From: Streptomyces sp. ALI-76-A
GTDB taxonomy: Bacteria; Actinomycetota; Actinomycetes; Streptomycetales; Streptomycetaceae
Assembly (NCBI RefSeq): GCF_030287445.1
Contig: NZ_JASVWB010000002.1
Location: forward strand, 6,572,001 to 6,636,000
DNA: 64,000 nucleotides
Direction of reading: 5' to 3'
Under the pieces are notes generated by a model. That model was not told the DNA's origin. It searched no databases and saw only the letters and a list, made by a program, of their open reading frames with translations. Both the position numbers and the translations under genes were made by a program. Numbering within the stretch: position 1 is the stretch's first letter; the number at the start of each line of letters is the position of its first letter. Positions 20,440 through 27,517 of this stretch are shown here, in pieces.

Positions 20440-21336
20440 ATGCGAAGAGCCATCCCCCTCGTCCTCCCCGTCCTCGCCGCCGTCCTGCTCGTGGCGGGCT
20501 GCGGATCCGAACGCGCCGGTGCACAGGGCGGCGCCGACGGCGGGGGAGAGGCGGGCGGCGGCAGCGCGTCCCCGCGGGGCCCCGTCTCCGATCCGGGCGT
20601 GGACGGTGTGCGGATCACCGGGGTGAGCGTTCCGTCCCCGGGCGCCGCGTCCGACGTCTCCGCGACCTACGAGATCGCCAACGACGGCACCGAGGCACTC
20701 ACGTACACCATCCTGTTCGACTTCACGACGTCCACCGGTGAGGTCATGGCCAACACCCGGCAGACCGTTCGCGACGTCGAACCGGACCGCGGCGCGCGAG
20801 GGACCGTCGCGATGCCGCCGTCGACGGTGAGCGTCCACGACGTGACCCAGGTCAAGATCTCCCAGGTCACCAGCGTCCCCGTGGACGAGGCACCGGCCGA
20901 GCCGGGTGACTGCCCGGCGTCCGGGGTCCGGGTCACGGCCGACGAGGGCGACGCGGCCATGGGGCTGCGGGTCGTGGGGCTGTGGCTGGAGAACTGCGGA
21001 ACCGGTGCCTACCGGATCGACGGCTACCCCCGCCTGAGTCTCCTCGACGACGAGCGTGAGCCGGTCGACGGCGTCCGGATCCTCCGGGGCAGCGGCGGCA
21101 TCACCACCGCCGTGCCCGGCATCGACGACCCGCCCCGGCCCGTGACCCTGCGGCCCGGCGAGCGCGCGCGGGCCACTCTGGTGTGGCGCAACACCGTCGG
21201 GTCGGGCACCGCCGTCGACGTCCCGTACGTCAGGGTCCGGGCGAAGGCCGACGCCGCCCCGGTGATGGTGACCCCCCACCTGGACCTCGGGACCACCGGG
21301 AAGCTGGGGGTCGGCCCCTGGCGGGCGGAGCGGTGA
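20440..21336 (+). CDS. DUF4232 domain lipoprotein
   Basis: 298-aa lipoprotein. The signal is MRRAIPLVLPVLAAVLLVAG, followed at once by the lipid-accepting Cys21. A low-complexity Gly/Ala linker leads to a first beta-sandwich (about 60-145). The C-terminal half is a DUF4232 domain with a conserved Cys pair: DCPASGVRV at the start and LWLENCGTGAYRIDGYPRLS. DUF4232 proteins are extracytoplasmic and of unknown ligand. The start was set at ATG 20440 to give a normal signal peptide; the frame is open 60 bp further upstream. Confidence 0.85.
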   Translation: MRRAIPLVLPVLAAVLLVAGCGSERAGAQGGADGGGEAGGGSASPRGPVSDPGVDGVRITGVSVPSPGAASDVSATYEIANDGTEALTYTILFDFTTSTGEVMANTRQTVRDVEPDRGARGTVAMPPSTVSVHDVTQVKISQVTSVPVDEAPAEPGDCPASGVRVTADEGDAAMGLRVVGLWLENCGTGAYRIDGYPRLSLLDDEREPVDGVRILRGSGGITTAVPGIDDPPRPVTLRPGERARATLVWRNTVGSGTAVDVPYVRVRAKADAAPVMVTPHLDLGTTGKLGVGPWRAER

Positions 21337-21374
21337 GGGCCGGGAAACGAGGGCCGAGGGGGCCGGAAGTGAGG

Positions 21375-21417
21375 GGGGCGAGGAGCGGGAGCGCACGGCT
21401 CCCGGCCCCCTCGCCCC
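21375..21417. terminator. bidirectional terminator between convergent genes
   Basis: GGGGCGAGG and GGGAGC on the left pair with GCTCCC and CCTCGCCCC on the right around a 5-nt loop, giving a long interrupted stem. It lies 39 bp after the DUF4232 gene stop and 9 bp from the end of the convergent sigma factor gene. Confidence 0.7.
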
Positions 21418-21426
21418 GTCGGCACC

Positions 21427-22275
21427 TCAGCCCGTGGCGAGCATGCTCTCCCGCAGGCGGGCCAGCAGCCGGGACAGCAGCCGGGAGATGTGCATCTGGG
21501 AGATGTCGAGGCGTCGGCCGATCTCCGCCTGGGTCAGTTCCTCGACGAACCGCAGGTGCAGGATCAGGCGGTCCCGGTCGCCGAGATCGGCGATCAGCGG
21601 GGCGAGTGCGTGGAAGTTCTCGACGAGTTCGAGGGCGGAGTCCTCCTCGCCGATGAACTCGGTGAGGGTCGCGTCGTGCTCGTCCGGGTCACCGCTGATG
21701 GCGGCGTCCAGGGAGGCGGAGGTGTAGCCGTTCGACGCGATCCGGGCCTCGATGACCTCCTCCTCCGTGAGGTTCATCAGGGTCGCCAGTTCGGACACCT
21801 TGGGGGCGCGGCCCAGACGCGTGCCGAGTTCCTCGGTGGCCTTGGCGAGTTCGGTGCGCGCCTCCTGAAGGCGGCGAGGCACGTGCACGGCCCAGGAGGT
21901 GTCGCGGAAGAACCGCTTGATCTCACCGACGATGTACGGCACCGCGAAGCTGGCGAACTGGACCTCACGGGAGATCTCGAACCGGTCGATGGCCTTGATC
22001 AGCCCGATCGTGCCGACCTGGACGATGTCCTCCATGTCCTGGCCGCTGCTGCGGTACCGGCCGGCCGCGAACCGCACCAGGGACATGTTCATCTCGATGA
22101 GGGTGTTGCGGGCGTACTGGTGTTCGCGCGTGCCCTCTTCAAGGGTGCTGAGCCGGTCGAAGAACAGCTTGGACAGTTCGCGAGCGTCCTTGGGCGCGAT
22201 CTTCTGCGGGTCGGCGATCTGCGGCAGCTCCGTACCGGCGTCCGCCATCGTGTCGACGCGTGTTGTCGCGGTCAC
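21427..22275 (-). CDS. SigB/SigF family RNA polymerase sigma factor
   Basis: 282-aa group 3 sigma factor. Region 2 shows NTLIEMNMSLVRFAAGRYRS, then QDMEDIVQVGTIGLIKAIDR for core and -10 contacts. Region 3 has VHVPRRLQEARTELAKATEE, and region 4 carries a helix-turn-helix (LTQAEIGRRLDISQMHISRL) for the -35. GTG 22275 is chosen because AGGGGAGAGG precedes it; a longer frame to 22386 is unlikely. Streptomyces SigB-like factors are controlled by partner switching with anti-sigma kinases and SpoIIE phosphatases, several of which are encoded in the next 9 kb. A SigB-like promoter upstream suggests autoregulation. Confidence 0.93.
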   Translation of the reverse strand: MTATTRVDTMADAGTELPQIADPQKIAPKDARELSKLFFDRLSTLEEGTREHQYARNTLIEMNMSLVRFAAGRYRSSGQDMEDIVQVGTIGLIKAIDRFEISREVQFASFAVPYIVGEIKRFFRDTSWAVHVPRRLQEARTELAKATEELGTRLGRAPKVSELATLMNLTEEEVIEARIASNGYTSASLDAAISGDPDEHDATLTEFIGEEDSALELVENFHALAPLIADLGDRDRLILHLRFVEELTQAEIGRRLDISQMHISRLLSRLLARLRESMLATG

Positions 22276-22336
22276 AGCCTCTCCCCTTACTGTCCCGGCC
22301 TGTCGTGCTCCCTGACGGGCGGCCCGTGGCGGGCTG

Positions 22337-22378
22337 TTACCCGGTCTGAACCGACTCATGCCCCTTGACCATGTCAAG
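22337..22378 (-). promoter_or_regulatory. SigB-type promoter with adjacent palindrome before the sigma gene
   Basis: On the minus strand GCAT (22361-22358), 15 bp, then GGGTAA (22342-22337) fits the Streptomyces SigB-family consensus GNNT-N14-16-GGGTA. A dyad CTTGAC-CAT-GTCAAG lies at 22364-22378, immediately upstream of the -35, and could bind a regulator. The rest of the 419-bp gap to 22694 shows no gene. Confidence 0.5.
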
Positions 22379-22694
22379 CGTGACAACCGTCACTTCCGCG
22401 GTGCGTCCCGCCGCGCCCCGCCGACTCCGAGACATCTCTCACGGACAGCGCAACTCGCCCGCGCCAGGGGGTAACAGCGTTACGGGAGGGACGGTGGGCA
22501 GACGGCCGGGCGGGTGGACCGGGAGACCGGCGCCCGGGCAGACAGTTGCCGTTTGACAACTATAGCGGCGAGGCAAGAAAGTAGAGGTCGGACGTGTGCG
22601 GGGAAGGATCTGGAATGTTCCGGTGGTCGCAGGGCGCTCCGCGCGCTGATCACCGGCACCGGACGGCGGTTGACCCGACGCCGAGGCGTGTCAC

Positions 22695-23180
22695 TCAGGC
22701 GGTCCGGCTCCCGGAGTCCTGGGTCTCCTCGTGTATCTGCGCCGCCGCCGCGTCGCAGAACGCCTCCAGCCCTCGCAGCAGCGCGGTCCGCTGGGCGACG
22801 GGCATCTGGTCGAGGACCGCCTGCACCTCGCGCTCCCGGCGCGCGCGCAGGTCCGCGAGGAAGTCGCGGCCCCGGCCGCTCAGGTGCAGGCGCACCTCGC
22901 GCCGGTCGGCCGGACTCACCACGCGCTCGACGAACCCCGCGGCCTGTAGGCGGTCGCACAGCCGGCTGGTCGAGGGCGGCGTGGAGGCGAGGCAGTCGGC
23001 CAGGGTGCGCAGGTTGATGCCGTCCTGGTGTTCCAGGATGAGCAGCACGCGCAGTTGGGACGCGGAGGCGGGTGCGGTCGAGGCCCGGCCCCACAGGACT
23101 TCCAGCAGCTCCGCGGCCGTGGAGGTCACACGGGCGACCTCGGCCGGCTGGGGGCGGGGGCGGAAGGAAGTCACAGTCAC
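22695..23180 (-). CDS. MarR family transcriptional regulator
   Basis: 161-aa MarR-type winged-helix protein. The recognition segment LRTLADCLASTPPSTSRLCD, followed by RLQAAGFVERVVSPADRREV, is typical. C-terminal helices complete the dimer interface. It is divergent from the SpoIIE phosphatase gene (130-bp gap). It resembles the MarR protein at 29726-30232 at the far side of the rsb cluster: both carry TASRLCDRLEAAGLLERV-like recognition helices, so the two flank the signalling block like paralogues. The effector is unknown. Confidence 0.88.
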   Translation of the reverse strand: MTVTSFRPRPQPAEVARVTSTAAELLEVLWGRASTAPASASQLRVLLILEHQDGINLRTLADCLASTPPSTSRLCDRLQAAGFVERVVSPADRREVRLHLSGRGRDFLADLRARREREVQAVLDQMPVAQRTALLRGLEAFCDAAAAQIHEETQDSGSRTA

Positions 23181-23309
23181 ACTCTCGCAGGTGCGGGGAT
23201 AGCCGTCAGCGTACTAGGCGCGCGGACCGGTCAGAGAGGGGCCGGTCGACCGGCCGGACGGTCTCGTCGCGTCGCGGAGGTCTGTGCGCGCCGCAGCAGA
23301 AGGATTGGT

Positions 23310-24482
23310 GTGTTTACCATCGTGAACAGATTTGTGGCCGCTGAGCGCGCTCTGCGCACGGCGGCACCCCACGAGTTGCTCGACGCGGTCCGTGGTGTGC
23401 TCATCGAGCGGTACGCGGCGGATTCCGTCGAGCTCTTCATGGCCGACTACAGCCTGTCCGTGCTGCAGCCGGTGTCCGTGCTGCCGCACACCCTGGAGCC
23501 GGTGTCGGTGCACAACAGCCCGGCCGGCCGCGCCTTCGGCGCCCAGGAGCCGTTCCTGGAGGACGCCCCGGACGGCTCGGTGCGCGTGCACCTGCCGGTC
23601 ACCGTGCGGGGGGACCGGCTCGGCGTGCTGTCGGTGAGCCTGCACGGTGAGGAGCGCGTCCGGGACTGTCTGGCGGAGCTGGCGGAGATCGCCCAGGTGC
23701 TCGGCCATGAGGTGATCGTGGCCGAGCGGGACACGGACCTGTACCTCCAGGCGCGGCGCAAGGACCGGCTGACCCTGGCCGCGGAGATGCAGTGGCAGCT
23801 GCTGCCCGGCCGGTCCTGCGCGCGCCGGGAGTACGAACTCGGCGCGCAACTGGAGCCCGCGTACGCCATCTTCGGCGACAACTTCGACTGGTCGGCCACC
23901 GCGGACCGGCTGACGCTGTACGTCTCCAACGGCATGGGGGAGGGGATAGAGGCCTCCCTGCTGACGAACCTGGCCATCAACGCGTTGCGCAACGCACGAC
24001 GGGCCGGTATTCCCATCGCCGACCAGGCGGCCCTGGCCGACCAGGCGGTCTACGCGCACTACCGGGGCCGCTGCTATCTGTCCGCGCTCATGTTCGACTT
24101 CGATCTCGCCACCGGGCGTGCCCAGGTGGTGGACGCCGGTTCCCCGCAGCTGCTGCGGCTGCGGGACGGCGTGGTGGACCGCGTCGCCTTCGAGGCCCAG
24201 CTGCCGCTGGGCATGTTCGAGGAGACCGACTACGTGGCGCAGGACTTCCAGGCCGAACCGGGTGACCGGCTGATCTTCGTCAGCGACGGCGTCTACGGGG
24301 TCGCCTCCCCGGGCGGCGAGGCGTACGGGGACGCCGCCCTGGCCCGAGCGATCATGGCGACCCGGCTGCTGCCCGCCGCCGAGGTACCCCGGGCCGTCCT
24401 GCGGGAACTGACGGGTCATCGCGGCCGGTTCCCGCCCGACGACGACGCCCTGATCGTCTGCCTGGACTGGCACGGGCGGTGA
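23310..24482 (+). CDS. SpoIIE-type PP2C serine phosphatase
   Basis: 390-aa phosphatase of the SpoIIE/RsbU family. The N-terminal ~150 residues form a GAF-like sensor region without clear ligand residues. The catalytic domain runs from about residue 150 (LTLAAEMQWQLLPGRS) and shows FGDNFDWSATADRLTLYVSN, MGEGIEASLLTNLAINALRN, GDRLIFVSDGVYGVASPGGE and the terminal PDDDALIVCLDW. One feature differs from classical SpoIIE domains: the metal-binding Asp of the G-D-x-x-G/D-W motif region reads GDNFDW, and the later GDxxGHG is replaced by SNGMGEG, so metal binding may be altered. GTG 23310 follows GAAGGA. Its targets are presumably phosphorylated STAS anti-anti-sigma factors. Confidence 0.88.
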   Translation: MFTIVNRFVAAERALRTAAPHELLDAVRGVLIERYAADSVELFMADYSLSVLQPVSVLPHTLEPVSVHNSPAGRAFGAQEPFLEDAPDGSVRVHLPVTVRGDRLGVLSVSLHGEERVRDCLAELAEIAQVLGHEVIVAERDTDLYLQARRKDRLTLAAEMQWQLLPGRSCARREYELGAQLEPAYAIFGDNFDWSATADRLTLYVSNGMGEGIEASLLTNLAINALRNARRAGIPIADQAALADQAVYAHYRGRCYLSALMFDFDLATGRAQVVDAGSPQLLRLRDGVVDRVAFEAQLPLGMFEETDYVAQDFQAEPGDRLIFVSDGVYGVASPGGEAYGDAALARAIMATRLLPAAEVPRAVLRELTGHRGRFPPDDDALIVCLDWHGR

Positions 24483-24634
24483 CCGCGACGGCGGTCATCC
24501 TGGTCCGCCCAGGTTTTGACGATCAAGTGTTGTTTGCGCCATACGGCGGGCGCTAATGTTTGTCATGCGGCAACTAAGGGCTGACCGCCTGCCGCCTGGA
24601 GGCCACGCGGCCCTGTGCAGAGGGAGTCAAGCAG

Positions 24635-25528
24635 GTGTCGGAACACGACGCGGCCTCCGAGTCGGCGGCACTGCGGGTGGGCGCGTTCCTCGCCGGCCGC
24701 CGGGAGCAGATCGCCCAGCGGTGGGCCGACGCCGCCCTGTTCCGGACCGTGTTCACGGTCTCCCGGGACGAGGCGGTGGAGGCGGGCAAGGCCGTGGTGG
24801 ACGCGCTGTCCGCGGTGGCCGCATCCGGCACGGTGGAGGACGTCACGGCGCCGGGTTTCGGGCCGGTGCGGGAACAGCTCGCGCGGATGGCGGCCGCCCG
24901 GGTCCGCGGCGGAGCGACTCCGGCTCTGATCGCCAACGAAGTGGCCGGCCTGCGCGGACCGGTGACCGGCCTGCTGCGGGCCGAGTTCCCGGATCCGTCC
25001 GACGCGCACGCCCAGGAGTGCGTGCTGTCCCTGACCGTGCTGCTGGGCACCCTGCGCCTGGTGATGATGGAGACGACGCTCAGCGCGGGCGAGGCACTGA
25101 TCGAGCGGCAGCGCCAGCAGCTGCTCGAAGTGGCCACCCCGGTGATCAGCCTGTGGGAGGGCGTGGTCGCCGTGCCGCTGATCGGCACCCTCGACAGCGC
25201 CCGCAGCCAGGTCGTCATGGAGAACCTGCTGGACGCGATCGTCACCCGGCACGCCCGGTACGCCATCCTCGACATCACCGGCGTGCCCACCGTCGACTCC
25301 CTGGTCGCCCAGCACCTGATGAAGACCGTGGCCGCGGCCCGGCTGATGGGCGCCGAATGCATCGTCTCCGGCATCCGCCCCGCCATCGCGCTGACCATCG
25401 TCCAGCTCGGCATCGACCTGGGTACGGTGCCCACCCGGGCCGGCCTGGCCGACGCCCTGGCGTACGCGCTGGGCCGGCAGGGCGTCGAGATCTCTCCGGG
25501 GCCGGCCGCCCGCGCGGGCCTGCGGTGA
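24635..25528 (+). CDS. rsbR: RsbR-like stressosome protein (STAS domain)
   Basis: 297-aa RsbR-type protein with an all-helical N-terminal sensory domain (to about residue 160) and a C-terminal STAS domain. The STAS segment follows LLEVATPVISLWEGVVAVPL and includes DITGVPTVDSLVAQHLMKTV and the conserved GIRPAIALTIVQLGIDLGTV. In B. subtilis RsbR, Thr residues at equivalent positions are phosphorylated by RsbT. Here Thr in DITGVPTVD is present. GTG 24635 follows GAGTCAAGCAG (weak). The stop overlaps the next GTG in GTGA, starting a run of four coupled genes. In stressosomes this partner normally requires RsbS, which is not found downstream. Confidence 0.88.
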   Translation: MSEHDAASESAALRVGAFLAGRREQIAQRWADAALFRTVFTVSRDEAVEAGKAVVDALSAVAASGTVEDVTAPGFGPVREQLARMAAARVRGGATPALIANEVAGLRGPVTGLLRAEFPDPSDAHAQECVLSLTVLLGTLRLVMMETTLSAGEALIERQRQQLLEVATPVISLWEGVVAVPLIGTLDSARSQVVMENLLDAIVTRHARYAILDITGVPTVDSLVAQHLMKTVAAARLMGAECIVSGIRPAIALTIVQLGIDLGTVPTRAGLADALAYALGRQGVEISPGPAARAGLR

Positions 25529-26007
25529 ACGGCCCGTCCCGCGACCACGCCACCCCCGTACCGGCCCCGACACCGGGCGACACCCCGCGCGCCACCTCGC
25601 ACGACGGAACGGCCGGACGGCTCCCGCGGACCGCCCCCCGTCGTCCCGCGCCCAGTGGAGCACCCGGCACGCCGATCGACGCCACCGCCCCGGAGGCCGT
25701 CAACCCGTGGCGACGGTGGGGTGCCGCCGGGGTCGTCTCCGCCGTCGGTCGGGGACGGGTTGCCGCCGGGGTCGTCTCCGCCGTCGGCCCGGCGGGTGCG
25801 CGGGTGGTGTCGGACCGGCTGCGGGCCACCGCTGTGGTCGGCCTTGCCGGAACGGGGCGGGGGAGTGCTCGGCACCGGCCGTTCACCGTCCCGGGCGTGG
25901 GCGGTCGTGCGGGCACCGCCTGGCGGGATGCGTCCGCCACCGCCCGTGCCGCCGGGCCGTTCGCCGTCCGGACCGCGTCGGCCGCGGCCGCGCGGGAGGC
26001 CAGGTGA
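25525..26007 (+). CDS. unknown low-complexity ORF in the rsbS position
   Basis: 160-aa predicted protein that overlaps its neighbours by 4 bp at both ends (GTGA at 25525 and at 26004), as a real member of the operon would. It is Ala/Gly/Pro/Arg-rich, with no STAS features: none of the LxGDVLLVS or VDSF signatures of RsbS appear in any frame. The N-terminal 55 residues look disordered. Around residues 66-90 an in-frame duplication gives AAGVVSAVG twice, 13 codons apart, from a 27-bp perfect DNA repeat at 25722-25748 and 25761-25787. It may be a linker or scaffold protein or the relic of a replaced rsbS. I do not recognise a family. Confidence 0.55.
   Translation: MNGPSRDHATPVPAPTPGDTPRATSHDGTAGRLPRTAPRRPAPSGAPGTPIDATAPEAVNPWRRWGAAGVVSAVGRGRVAAGVVSAVGPAGARVVSDRLRATAVVGLAGTGRGSARHRPFTVPGVGGRAGTAWRDASATARAAGPFAVRTASAAAAREAR
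25722..25787 (+). repeat. 27-bp perfect direct repeat, 39-bp period
   Basis: Two identical 27-nt copies (25722-25748 and 25761-25787, both starting TGCCGCCGGGGTCG) lie inside the unknown ORF of the rsb operon. The 39-bp period keeps the reading frame and duplicates AAGVVSAVG. Confidence 0.9.
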
Positions 26008-26453
26008 CCCAGGCCTTCCGTCACGCGGTCGCGACGAGCCTGCCGATCGGCTCGGACGCGGACCTGGCCTGGGTACGCCAGCAGGTGCGGCAGGCCGCCG
26101 CCGAGCTCGGGTTCGGGCTGGTGCAGCAGACCAAGCTGGTCACGGCGGCCAGCGAACTGGCCCGCAACACCCTCGTCCACGGCGGGGGCGGACACGTGCG
26201 GATCACACCGCTGGACAGCGGACGGGACCGGGGGCTGCGGCTGTCGTTCACCGATTCCGGCCCCGGGATCCGCGACCTCGACCTGGCGTTGACCGACGGC
26301 TACACCTCCGGCGGCGGCCTGGGACTGGGCCTGAGCGGGGCCAGGCGGCTGGTGCAGGAGTTCGCCGTCGACAGCCGGCCCGGTGAGGGCACCACCGTCA
26401 CCGTCGTCGCCTGGGTCTCCGGCACGCCTCCACCCCGGTCGGAGCCCGGGTGA
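26004..26453 (+). CDS. rsbT: RsbT-like serine kinase / switch protein
   Basis: 149-aa GHKL-type kinase. The ATP-binding N-box is ASELARNTLVHGGGGHVRIT, G1 is TDSGPGIRDLDLALTDGY and G2 is TSGGGLGLGLSGARRLVQEF. GTG 26004 lies behind GGGAGGCCAG and overlaps the preceding stop (GTGA). RsbT phosphorylates RsbR and RsbS in stressosomes, then leaves to activate the RsbU phosphatase. Here an RsbU-like gene follows two positions downstream. The stop overlaps the next gene in another GTGA. Confidence 0.9.
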   Translation: MTQAFRHAVATSLPIGSDADLAWVRQQVRQAAAELGFGLVQQTKLVTAASELARNTLVHGGGGHVRITPLDSGRDRGLRLSFTDSGPGIRDLDLALTDGYTSGGGLGLGLSGARRLVQEFAVDSRPGEGTTVTVVAWVSGTPPPRSEPG

Positions 26454-27517
26454 GCCGGGTGTGGGACATCCCCGTGCACGACTCGTCCCGAGTCCGGGAT
26501 GTCCGCGTGGCGGCCGAGTCGGCCGCCACGCACGCGGGACTGGACCGCCACCGCACCGCGGTCGCCGCGCTGGTGGCCACCGAGCTGGCGGCCAACCTCG
26601 CCAAGCACGCGGGCGGCGGCCGGATCGTGCTCAACCTGGTCGGGTGCGGGCACCTCGGCACCGACGCCCCCGGGCCGTCCCTCCAACTCGTCTCCCTCGA
26701 CCACGGACCGGGCATCGCCGACGCCGCGGTGGCCCTGCGCGACGGCTACACCACCACCGCCGCCTCACCGGGCGCCGGACTGGGCACCTGCCTGCGCGTG
26801 TCCGACGCGTTCGACCTGTACAGCACCCCCGGGCGGGGCACGGTCGTGGTGGCCCGCTTCGACCACGTACCCCCCTCCGCTCGGGCGTCGCGGGAGTCCC
26901 GCCCGTCCGGCCGCGTGGGCGGCATCAACGTCTCCCTCGCCCGGGACGAGCACTCCGGGGACGCCTGGAGCTGGGCCCGTTCCGGCGCGCGTCTGACCCT
27001 GATGCTCGCCGACGGGCTGGGCCACGGCGTCAAGGCGGCGGCCGCCTCCACCGCCGCGGTGGAGGAACTGAGCCGCGCCGCCCACACCCCGCCCGACGAG
27101 ATCCTGCGGCGCCTGGACGCCGCGCTGCGCCCGACCCGGGGCGCGGCCGTCGCGGTGGCCCAACTCGACGAGGACGCAGGGCAGCTCCACTTCGCCGGGA
27201 TCGGCAACGTGGGCGCGCGACTGCGCACCGACGACGGCTGGCACTCCCTCGTCTCCCACCCCGGCATCGTCGGCGCGCACCACCTGGCCACCCGGCGCGT
27301 CCAGCTCCTGCCGTGGCGGCGGGACAGCCTGCTCATCCTGCACAGCGACGGGCTGCCCGGCCGCTGGCGGCCACCGGACGACACCCGGCTCCTCACCCGC
27401 GACCCGGCGGTGGTGGCGGCCGCCGTCCTGCGGGACGCCGGCCGCGACGGCCACCTCGTCCCCGACGACACCAGTGTGGCCGTACTGGCCCCCCGGCCGC
27501 CGGACCCCGGCGCATGA
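26450..27517 (+). CDS. HATPase plus RsbX/SpoIIE-like phosphatase fusion
   Basis: 355-aa protein with two domains. Residues 1-145 are an RsbT-like HATPase (ATELAANLAKHAGGGRIVLN; SLDHGPGIADAAVALRDGY). Residues ~150-355 are a short PP2C domain of the RsbX type (LTLMLADGLGHGVKAAAAST; HFAGIGNVGARL; LLILHSDGLPGRW; PDDTSVAVLAP). Proteins annotated ATP-binding SpoIIE family protein phosphatase have this layout. The expected job is to dephosphorylate RsbR-type proteins and reset the stressosome. GTG 26450 overlaps rsbT, and its stop overlaps the next ATG (ATGA), so production should be in fixed ratio with its neighbours. Confidence 0.88.
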   Translation: MSRVWDIPVHDSSRVRDVRVAAESAATHAGLDRHRTAVAALVATELAANLAKHAGGGRIVLNLVGCGHLGTDAPGPSLQLVSLDHGPGIADAAVALRDGYTTTAASPGAGLGTCLRVSDAFDLYSTPGRGTVVVARFDHVPPSARASRESRPSGRVGGINVSLARDEHSGDAWSWARSGARLTLMLADGLGHGVKAAAASTAAVEELSRAAHTPPDEILRRLDAALRPTRGAAVAVAQLDEDAGQLHFAGIGNVGARLRTDDGWHSLVSHPGIVGAHHLATRRVQLLPWRRDSLLILHSDGLPGRWRPPDDTRLLTRDPAVVAAAVLRDAGRDGHLVPDDTSVAVLAPRPPDPGA

